Assembly (NCBI GenBank): GCA_008360955.1
Contig: LUCM01002934.1
Span: 178,834-242,833 of the forward strand
Length of the DNA: 64,000 nt
Direction of reading: 5' to 3'
Source: Fasciolopsis buskii
Lineage: Eukaryota > Platyhelminthes > Trematoda > Plagiorchiida > Fasciolidae
In this document: piece after piece, positions 55,901 to 64,000 of the stretch
How positions within the stretch are numbered: position 1 is the first letter of the stretch
Layout: the number at the start of each line of letters is the position of its first letter
Translations under genes and position numbers: made by a program
The notes under the pieces: model-generated
The model's input: the letters and a program-made list of their open reading frames with translations, nothing else
The model's database searches: none
Told to the model about the DNA's origin: nothing

Positions 55901-58428
55901 ACTCCGCTCGATGCAGTGACGCAATGGGCAGCGCGGTCCTGATTATCCTGCGCGACTACCGATGCAGTGTGGAATTATTTGTAGGCGTGTAACTCATGGG
56001 GATTGATGGGCGGGTGCTGCTAGGGCGTCCAGCCGCTAAGGCGAAGAACGATTAGGGTTCTCAACCAAAGCCTTTGGTTCTGACAAGAACCTGACGACAA
56101 GGCAGCGGGGTGTAGCTGAGTGGAAGCCCATCTACTTGGATCAATTATTCTTCCACTCGTTTCTCTGACTGAACTGCTAATTCAGATCAACCCCCAACTT
56201 GGAGGACCAGGCGACTACTTCGTCAGGCCTCTACCCATTGACCTTCTAGGCATGATTGGATCTTCGGCTTGAGATAAGCCATCCTCTTTATAGCTCGTTG
56301 AATCATGGAGGCACGCAAGCCGTCACACCACGTCATGGTATAGTCTCGTTGTGACCGGCCCTGTACACTGACTGAAATCTCTGCTTTATTGGTGTGATGA
56401 ACACCCAGGACGCTTAGCGCTATCCGAATGGCGTATGAGCTGAGCAATGAGTTAGTGACCCCCAGTGGGTCACGTGACGCTTAGATGGTTTTTCTGGTTT
56501 ACGGATTTAGCCGGTTTGTCAAAGACTCACTGTGGGTACTCCTAAGTCAACCCTCTACTTCTGTCTAGTCAGCCAGGTTGTATCAGGCCCACAGTGGAGA
56601 CTCATGGATCTCGACGGATAACCAATAACATGAAAGACAGAATGAAGGAATTAGTATGCATGGTGTACTCTGCACATTGTTCCCTTTTATTTCTCTCTTT
56701 TTTCTAAGGTGCACGAAGTCTGCTAATCCCGAACATCGGACTGTTATTTCCGACGGATTTCGACGAGCAGATGTATTTTAATCACATAGTACTCAGAGTT
56801 TATTTGGCAATAGTTGAACTATAAAAAATTTGATAAGTGGGTGTGACAGGGAAGTGATATTAAATGAGTTAACAAAATTTCGAGAATAGCTTCTTCGTAC
56901 CTCAGTAATAATAATCGCATAAGTACTAAGTTTATCCAATCAGTTAACGCTCAACTGGACCCTGTGAAAGTAGCCTAAGTAACAATTACCTTAGCATTCT
57001 TTTTATTCCCCGTCCAACTGAGCGTGTTTTACTAAAGGGGCTTGCAGCTGTGACTAACTGGGCTATGATGTCCACACTGACGTCCTCTCCCGATGAGCGA
57101 ATGTCAGAGAGTGAAAATGAAGATCCGTATGTGGAAAGACGAGTGACCAATCATGGACTGATGACTGATGTGCTTCGTTGGTCAGTGAAACGCATCAACG
57201 GCAAGCGAGATTTATCGAAGCCTCTTATTCTCAAATCAATCTTGCAGTTCTTCACATTCACTTTACAATTTATTATTTCAATGTTATTTTTTCCCGAATT
57301 CAATCATCCCTGGTGGTCACGGCCCAAAATCACCTTGGCCGAACCGAACGCACCCAAACACACGACTTTGTTGAGGGCTTGTGTTCAAACCCCACTAAGC
57401 CCACAGGATGAATTTAAACTGATATGTATGCGCGCTGACTAGAATGCAGGTGGAAGATGCTGGACTGAAATCAATAGCCCTCTCGACGCGCGCGCACACG
57501 CACAGGCATGCACAAACAAACCGTCGCAATCCATTTTGGTTTCGGATGTCATAGTTGTGATTGGGTCACGTACGCGCCCACAGACCAACTGGCATCGACC
57601 TATATTCCCTTAACGCGAGTTGCAATGGCTTTTGTATGCAATTTTTGCAGTCCCTGGTGCAAATGCGGTCGTTCTCTGGGATAATCGACTACAGCCTTCA
57701 CTTTAGATATAAATTGTGTGAACCATCACAGTGAGTCAGTCGATCGAATTCAGTCGGCCTTCCGAACTGGAACTTTGTATCCGGGATCAGAGTTCACAGA
57801 AAGTGAAGTATCCGTCATGAGTTTCAAATTGATAATTGTCTCCTTAAGGTCGCGTTCACTGAGCTTAACATATGGGTCTCAGACGTTTTATCGCCATTTA
57901 CTGACGATATCACTTACATTGGTGGTGAAGCTTTTGCTATGATTATTGTATTGACCATAAGACGGAGTTACTGAAAGCGAGTTTCTCCAATACTGTGCCG
58001 TTGACCTCACTTTTGAAGTGGATGTTTTCGTTTTGTCACAGGTTTCGTGTTAATTTGGAGCTCTCCTTAATTATCAATCTCATTTTGCTCCCTTCAGTTG
58101 AATTAACTGCGGCGTTCTTCAGTACGCAACTTCTCTGTACTTCTCCCTCTGCGTTTGGCGACAAAGACGATCACAGTTACAAATAAGCGTATTGATTGCT
58201 GGGGTTTCATCTTTCTTGTTCACAATGGGGCAGTCTTATTTGAATATTTGTTGCACATTCTCATTCGTTGCCTCTTCCACTGACTGCTTATTAACTCTTC
58301 CAGATGCCCTGATTCACTGTATCCAAGACGACATTGAAGCAGCCCATCGTTATCTGGACCTCCCAAGGTCCGTCCAATGGTCGGATCCAAAGCACTTCCA
58401 GTCCAGTCCCGAAACCAATGGGGACTAA
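52848..58428 (+). CDS. RFK: Riboflavin kinase (ATP:riboflavin 5'-phosphotransferase), four exons
   Basis: This enzyme phosphorylates riboflavin with ATP to give FMN, the first step of flavin cofactor synthesis in the cytosol. Joined exons are 52848-52944, 53001-53152, 53208-53310 and 58304-58428, all with GT-AG borders and compatible phases, giving 158 residues, close to the roughly 155-residue animal enzyme. Visible family motifs in order: the glycine-rich G-R-G-S-K-Q-L-G-I-P-T-A-N stretch at residues 22-34 with the Mg/ATP-binding Thr32 and Asn34, GWNPYFKN at 71-78, the conserved catalytic Glu84 followed by H-x-x-x-x-F-x-x-DFYG (residues 86-97 region), and the Arg-containing loop YHRPERDF at 107-114. 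No frameshift or stop is seen, so the gene looks functional. The start at 52848 fits the family N-terminus; an in-frame ATG at 52803 would add 15 residues. Intron 3 carries an antisense RTE retrotransposon. Confidence 0.95.
53001..53152 (+). CDS. RFK: RFK exon 2
   Basis: Begins after a TTAACAG acceptor, completes Ala33 and runs to residue 83. It encodes the T-G-I-Y-F-G-W segment and GWNPYFKN, both typical of the flavokinase barrel. It ends in phase 0 before GTAAGT. Confidence 0.95.
53208..53310 (+). CDS. RFK: RFK exon 3
   Basis: Begins after a TACTTTAG acceptor with the catalytic-position glutamate (residue 84), then H-L-L-H-Q-F-A-E-DFYG and the YHRPERDF loop. It ends in phase 1 at a GTAAGC donor that opens the 5-kb intron. 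Confidence 0.95.
54277..56692 (-). mobile_element. RTE-like retrotransposon, copy B, inside RFK intron 3
   Basis: About 2.4 kb, antisense to RFK. Compared with copy A it lacks 1,291 bp, joined at ACTATGGG, so the endonuclease, linker and the RT start are gone. The remaining 5' and 3' parts differ from copy A at only a few bases (for example near 55,516-55,529 and 56,112-56,143). The 3' end carries a CAT trinucleotide run on the plus strand (54,277-54,291), like the ATG run of the 21.8-kb copy. Flanks are unrelated to those of copy A. It cannot move on its own. Confidence 0.85.
54471..55895 (-). pseudogene. RTE copy B RT, fused to 5' region sequence
   Basis: A 380-codon frame starts in former 5' region sequence (C-L-P-I-V-T-K-V-L-A-S-I marks the join) and continues through the RT with Y-A-D-D at 55,305-55,316. 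A TGA stop follows at 54,753-54,755, the same site as in copy A, and the C-terminal 93 codons follow in frame. The fusion is a by-product of the deletion, not a designed protein. Confidence 0.75.
58304..58428 (+). CDS. RFK: RFK exon 4 (C-terminal helix and stop)
   Basis: Begins after CTTCCAG and encodes the C-terminal helical segment (I-x-D-D-I-E-A-A-H-R-Y-L-D-L-P), matching the Q-x-D-I-E-x-A-x-x-x-L-x-L-P pattern of animal riboflavin kinases. It ends with TAA at 58426-58428. The codon split with exon 3 gives Asp118. An AATAAA signal follows 40 bases downstream. Confidence 0.92.
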
Positions 58429-58467
58429 AATTGTACCACCTGCTTTGTTACGGTATCTTCGTAGCAT

Positions 58468-58473
58468 AATAAA
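58468..58473 (+). promoter_or_regulatory. Poly(A) signal AATAAA of RFK
   Basis: A canonical AATAAA hexamer lies 40 bases after the RFK stop codon, on the same strand, at a plausible distance for 3' end formation of a compact transcript. Confidence 0.6.
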
Positions 58474-61400
58474 ACATCTCACAAGACACCAGTAGACCAC
58501 TATTATTGTGCATTGTTCTTTTATCCTACCATGACAGTCGTCACTTCGCAATCTACGGTTGGCACAGATTTGCATATCATGATCGCCGTTTGTTTTCCTG
58601 TTTTATTAACCTATCATTATTTTGTTCTCTTGTCGCCTTACCGTGCCTGACCGTGGCGGGTTCACCTTGTTGTGATTTTTCTTTCCATTTTTTGCAAATA
58701 TATTTCTATTTTTACGATCAGGTTTTTCATCCGGACAAAGTTCGTTTTCTTGTTTTTTTTATGGCAATCTTAGTTACGCGAAACATTAATATTTATGCAC
58801 ATGGCTGGGTTAAACTCATGCTTACGCGAAACTGTTTTTCTTCTGTCTTGTAATCGATGCCAGAGTAAGTGAACACTCTTGTCCTGCAAAGACAAATCAG
58901 TAGCACCGTATTCTCTACCAATCTTGGTACTTGCAGAAATTCCTTATACATCAAAATGCTCATTTCTTTAATGTGCCTTATCCACAGGCCTCATTGCCAC
59001 TGCGTTTATCAGCGATATTTTTCTATTTTGCGCATTGTCCTATCCCCGTGAACCAGTCGAATAGACGCATCACCACACTTTTGAAGCTCATCCGTGGACG
59101 AGGTATTGCCTGACTTTCCAGACCGAAGTTAGCGATTCTCTTAGGGGTCGTTTTGTAGGCTAGTGAGTCCAGACGGAGTTTGTGCATGTACTGCGAACCT
59201 TTCCGATATATACTCGTACACTGGGTTTTTCAGCTAGCTGGTTTCATTCTGGTTTTCGTCACCGTGCAGTTTTGTCGATGATTTAAATACCAAAGGGGGT
59301 ATTTCAGAGATACTCTTAAAGTTGTCCGTTCTCGTTTGGAAAATGTTGAACGTTTGGCAAAGTGTTGGGTTTTTCACCTAGTTGGTCCATTTCCTCATAT
59401 TCGCTAGCATTGTAAAGTGATCATCTAAATTACATGCTTCTAGTGGAGTAAATAATCACGAAGATATTTATTTGGTTTTATACCCGTACGACACAACGTG
59501 ATCAAATATCAGTAAGATTAGTCTTAATGACTAGTTGATTAGTCTATAAAGAAAAAAAATTTAATGCTCCAATACTAAAGGAACAGCTAGTTATGGTTCT
59601 CATAACATCCTTGTTGCTGTGCTTGGCGTCCACAACCCAGATGTATCATCATCAGTCAAAATGATATAGTCAGTGATAAAACATTTGCGATCTTAGCACC
59701 AAGCTCAGTGATCAAGGCCTTATGAAAACCATCAACCTGAACAATTACCAGTATTCATCGGGACGCGATGCTGAGGTAGCAGTGAGAAAAAACACCCTTG
59801 CGAGATTAATCTTCGTGAAAATAACAAACCAATTTTAAAAATCACTAGGGATTATTTCAATTTCCCGAAATTTGGAATCTTCATGCGGCTGTCATTTAAA
59901 GGTGGCGACACTAGAGATAGACCGGCGCTACTGAACTGGTCCCGTTCGACAGGTGATGATGGATATCAGTTCCCCTGATCCAACAGCCATAAACGGTGCA
60001 CACGAAATTGTACTTTTTCCATCTCCCCACTATATGGTAACTTAAACGGAGAGGGACTAATCAAGTCACAGAGTGGGTAAATCTTTCTATCAGCCAATCA
60101 TATTAACGTGACCGGAGGTTACCTGCCAGACAGCGCTCAGTCTCTTCATTTGCACATCACCTTAAGACAATCTGTTGTTCATGGCCGGATCGCTGTACTC
60201 GCTGAGATTTCCCTCGCTTCTAGTTCATATTCGCTGGAGTTGACCAAAAAGGTAACAGTAAGGTGATGCAGATCCTTTGTCTCCCTGGCAACAGTTTTAG
60301 GTTATGAAACGATTGCTGGTAATCGAGTCTTTATTTACGTCTTTTATAACCTGTAGTACGCATCCGAAGGGAGATATCACGATTTCTGTGCAATATGAAA
60401 ACTAAGAGACATTACTGAACAATGGTGTGCTTTCAGGCATAACCGTAATAGTTTAACGTAACTGCTGGTATCGACTTCAATGTCGGCGTTGTACGCAACA
60501 CTATAAAAATGCGTGCTACGTGAATGATCCACTCTATTATGTTTAGGTAGTTGCTTCGTGGAGCTCTTATTTGGGTTGGTAAGTTTCCGAAGTGACGAAT
60601 TTGAGGAGATTTGGTCAACCGCTGACGGAACTCCGTGCTGGAGCTCCTACATATTCAAACTCGTTATCAACCTAAGGGTTTGGAAGCGAGGGTAGTACCA
60701 TTTTGTCAAACTACGCTCTATCCGACGACTGACAGACCCGATAGGTTATATTTAGCACATAAATTCGACCAAACAGCTAACCCACGAGATGGGACCTAAA
60801 CAGTGGCAATCGAAATCAAATCTACTTACGAGCTGTGACCAGTCAACTGCCTAGCAGCTATCGGACAAAAACGCGTAAGAAGTAACGTCAACCCACGGAA
60901 CGTGGTGATCAGGGTGGAACGTAGAGAAGTCTATGAACTTGGCAATTCAGCGGCAACGAGTGAAAAACGATCAAAAATCTACTCACATAGCTTTGGCTAT
61001 GCTCCACGCAAGCTTTTATCGTCTATTTGATTTTGGCTAATAAACCAGACCAAGTTAAGGTAAATTCAACGGGACGGGGTTAGGAACAAATCCGGAATAG
61101 TCGACTTATCTTGCTAGACCTGGCGATTGCTTTTATTCAGCTTTATGGAAGCAAATACAGTTATTAAATACAACAGAGAGCAATCAAAAATGTGGCAGAC
61201 CGGTCAGCGTGCACGGCTCAATGTCAAAGGGTGATTTGGAGCATAAATTTGGTTTACTTGTGAACGAATTCGTAGAGGGTGCATACTTGGTACAGAATAG
61301 CACTTACAAATGCCCGCTTCTCTAATATCAGATGTATCTGATGATGACAAAGGGACAGCAACCACTACTCCAATATACATTCCTAAACAGTTGCAGTTCC

Positions 61401-62054
61401 GGTATCTGAATCAAGCGCACTGGTTGATTGCACGCCAAAGCTTTGACTTGCGAGTGTCCCACCAAACAAGGTTTCTAAATAATAGGGATTTCTTGGTTGT
61501 TGTTTCTTTTGAGTCGCTTGTTAGAAGTTGTAGTGGTTCAGCTTCGGATAACCCGCTGTCAAGCGGCTTGACAAACACCGTGCCATCCTGTTCGGCATAC
61601 GTGCTCTATCGTAGAACGAATTCAGCTCCCAAATAAAGGCCTCACTTTATAGTTAGGCATCTAGGGTCGGCCGTGGCTATTTTTTTAACTCGGATGCTGA
61701 CTGGATTGCACATCTTATGGCAGCTGTCATCAAGCCGTGTACGTCTCGGGGATATTTTCATGCCAAGGACACAAACGACGATCGGTTAACAACAACATCC
61801 CTAACAACGATCATAATTTTCGTCTACATGATTTAACTCCCGGTCAATTAGGAAACAGTTTTTCAATAGCCTAAGAGATTTATAAATGGCCGTACTGATT
61901 ACTTCAGCTGGATAAGGTTGAAGTTTCATCGTATTTGCTGGAAAAATCTCTGTCAACAAATTAACCAACTATCGCCACCATCACGATAGTGGCAACAATA
62001 TGCGAAATACGAAAAAACCCAACTTGTTTAGCTCGAAGAAAAATCGCAGTTTCT
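58474..62054. other. Intergenic region between RFK and the CRAL-TRIO gene
   Basis: The two genes converge here. The longest frame, 61,310-61,636 (+), has no known motif. No mobile element of the families above was recognised. Confidence 0.4.
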
Positions 62055-62060
62055 TTTATT
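62055..62060 (-). promoter_or_regulatory. Possible poly(A) signal for the CRAL-TRIO gene
   Basis: AATAAA on the minus strand about 120 bases past the CRAL-TRIO stop codon. It is a common hexamer in AT-rich DNA, so the assignment rests only on position. Confidence 0.4.
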
Positions 62061-62177
62061 TTCTCAATCTTGCTCCATTGGAAAACAGGTATTGCTGTTT
62101 GATGATAAGGGAAATAGATAGTGTCAGTTTGATTAGGGATCAACAGGTCTAAGTACGAATGTGCACTGATCAGGATT

Positions 62178-62794
62178 TTATTCACTGTCATCTGATTCCG
62201 CCTCGATTGGGCTTTCTGAGGTGAAATTGGTGTCGACTCCGTACATTTCCAGCTCCTGCTTCGTTGGACTATCTTTTCTTGCTTTCAGATCAATTAGTTG
62301 CACATTTTTCAATTGTCCGTTAATATATTGTAGCAAATTGGGATGGGGCAGGTGTTTGTCCGGACCCAGGGTTGCCCGACTGAGCAGTTCGTTGGGATTC
62401 GTTTGTCGTCTGTACTGTAACGGTTCGATGTACTTCTTTATGTAGCTGTGTGTGCCTCGTGGATCATGTTGCCCCGGCTGGCTGGGGCTCTCCCAAAATT
62501 TGCGTTGTGCTTCAGTGATGTTTGTCTTGTTCAGGATCAACTCGTCTTTCAACCAACTGGATAATTCCGGACCGAAACTTTCATCAAACACTCTGTTTAT
62601 TTTCTCTTTCCGCACGAGTTTGACTTTTTTTACGGTCACCGGGTCGACAAATACACGGATAGCCTTCCAAATCCCCTGGAAGAACGGGTTATGATGGACA
62701 AGGAAAAATCGGGCCAAATGTTCCGGATAACAATTGCCGAAAACTTGACTAAACTGTTTTCCCAGTTTCGGATTGCAGCACGGAAGCGTTAGGC
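62178..62794 (-). CDS. CRAL-TRIO (SEC14-like) domain protein, terminal exon
   Basis: The exon starts at 62794 after a strong acceptor (pyrimidine run then CACCACAG) and stays open for 204 codons to a TAA. Its first part reads as the C-terminal half of a CRAL-TRIO lipid-binding pocket: FGNCYPEHLARFFLVHHNP, a Y-P-E-x-L strand followed by W-K-A-I-R-V-F-V-D-P, as in SEC14-type lipid transfer proteins. The tail is charged and ends in an acidic E-A-E-S-D-D-S-E stretch. The N-terminal half of the domain must lie upstream, beyond the right edge of the window. Likely a soluble cytosolic lipid-transfer or lipid-sensing protein; the ligand cannot be told. The exact subfamily is not recognised. Confidence 0.75.
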
Positions 62795-64000
62795 CTGTGG
62801 TGAAAAGATTTCATTAGGTAAGGTTTCAAGAGTGCAGAACAATGCACTTTAGGTAATAGTTTTTCTATCGAGAGATAGTTCCTGAATCATAACTCGTTTC
62901 TGCGAAACACATACGCATACGCAGGTTTGCTCATGAATTGTTGGCTAATCCGCTGTGATCTTTTGGCTCATCCGTTCATTCGTCTGGCATATGGTTCACT
63001 TTATTTGACCAGCTGAGGGTATTTATGCGCTATTATCACTTGTGGCAAATAAATTGTTTATGATCTGCGTCTCACATCCTATAAAGGTAAGTTCTTTATT
63101 GTCCGACGATTGTTCTATCTTAGTGCTCCAATTGAGAACAGCACTGTTCACGTGACACCTCTTGGATCTTTTCTTCCAAGTTGCTTGTCGCTTGGAGCAG
63201 AACTGCAGCTCTGAGGAAATCCTAAGATCTTTGTGCTTGAGTTGCCTTTGTACGTACCGAGCGATAAAAAATTGCGTAACTATTGTGCATTTAGACGTTA
63301 ATGAGTGAACACACACGAACCCCATATGGAATCCAAGGTAACACTAAAAACCTCTCAGTGAGCAAAAGTGTGCCCCCCTAAATTTGTTAATAGGTAAACG
63401 ATCCATATAGCATCGTTAGAAGTAAGATAAGATGCTACTCGCTTGGGTGTTACCACACCGTATACCCGGTATGGATCTTGTCACGCAATCACAATTTAGC
63501 ATATGACTGCATCTTGGGGGCTCTCTTCTTAACACACCTTTTCTCAAAACTGTTTGTGAGCTGACAGCTTACACGTACTGCCGATTGGCATGTATTTGAA
63601 AATTTCCTTTGCTAATATCCTGAAAGTTGTGATGTTTGTCAGGTGTAAAAGAAGTATGGGCAAATATGATGAAATTAATTGCAGATTCCCCTCACTACAT
63701 CTGTTTGCGAATTGTAATGAGGCCAGTTAACCATGAATGACCTTAATTGTCAAAGCAAACCCATCTCGGTCTGAGAAATGAAATCTTAATAGAACACGAA
63801 AATCTGATCTACTTGTTTAGATGTGTCTTGCTAGCAGTTTTGCTTGTATGATAGAAGTGTTTATTTTATCGAATATTCTGACTGTGAGTACGCCTGTATT
63901 TATAAGCTGATGTTAATTAATTAACATTCATAATGTTTCTCGCCAACTTGGTTTAATAGTTGTTATTGATCATGAAGAGGATAATTTTCATTTTATTTGA
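62795..64000 (-). other. Probable intron of the CRAL-TRIO gene
   Basis: Lies upstream of the acceptor at 62,795. The preceding exon was not found, including in the 100-codon frame 63,023-63,325 (-), which does not resemble a CRAL-TRIO N-terminus. Confidence 0.4.

Larger units (their letters stand above)
53311..58303 (+). other. RFK intron 3
   Basis: Donor GTAAGC and acceptor CTTCCAG. Besides the RTE copy B insertion, 53,311-54,276 and 56,693-58,303 hold no recognised element. An AT-rich part and a CG/CA alternating stretch (about 57,485-57,515) are the only marks. The two small introns of the same gene are about ninety times shorter. Confidence 0.85.

Noticed and set aside
48690..56692. A single segmental duplication producing both RTE copies
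   Set aside because: The sequences outside the element ends are unrelated on both sides, and the 3' tails differ (CAT run only in copy B).
57330..57410. tRNA-like B box (GTTCAAACCCC) in RFK intron 3
   Set aside because: No matching acceptor stem or A box could be placed around it.
63023..63325. Candidate upstream exon of the CRAL-TRIO gene (100-codon minus frame)
   Set aside because: Composition and motifs do not fit the N-terminal part of a CRAL-TRIO domain.

Overview
The window looks like a piece of a flatworm nuclear genome, most likely from a digenean trematode. It has spliced eukaryotic genes with short GT-AG introns. It has a Ty3/gypsy element whose RNase H and integrase resemble the CsRn1 type known from liver flukes, together with CR1-like and RTE-like non-LTR elements. 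The species cannot be fixed from sequence alone. Nothing bacterial (operons, CRISPR, prokaryotic promoters) is present.

Only two host genes can be supported. At 52,848-58,428 (+) is a complete four-exon riboflavin kinase gene (RFK); its first two introns are 56 and 55 nt, but its third is 4,993 nt and holds an antisense RTE copy. At 62,178-62,794 (-) is the last exon of a CRAL-TRIO/SEC14-like lipid-binding protein whose upstream exons lie beyond the window.

The rest is mostly a graveyard of mobile elements. 0-10 kb: an ORF1-like fragment, CR1 family 'B' pieces on both strands (1.0-1.9 kb +, 6.1-6.9 kb -), a decayed gypsy pol on the minus strand (3.1-5.95 kb) with a SINE tail inside its integrase, and a decayed CR1 family 'A' copy (7.1-9.6 kb +). 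10-15.4 kb: nothing recognised. 15.4-22 kb: an endonuclease fragment present twice in the window, a gag-like fragment, a tRNA-derived SINE and a decayed RTE copy (+). 22-26.6 kb: simple repeats, an AT-rich block, and a pseudogene of a MULE-type (Mutator-like) DNA transposase joined to a PHD finger with 38-39 nt introns, the most unusual object here. 26.95-32.6 kb: the most complete CR1-A element (-). 33-42.6 kb: the second endonuclease fragment and scattered CR1 pieces. 42.6-46.5 kb: two CR1-B copies head to tail. 47.8-56.7 kb: an RTE fragment (+), then two nearly identical RTE copies on the minus strand, the second inside RFK intron 3 with a 1,291-bp internal deletion at an 8-bp microhomology. 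58.5-62 kb and 62.8-64 kb: no recognised coding sequence.

Family names A, B, R1 and R2 are labels used only in this answer. Similarity statements come from reading and aligning by eye; no database search or alignment program was run, and edges given as round numbers are approximate.
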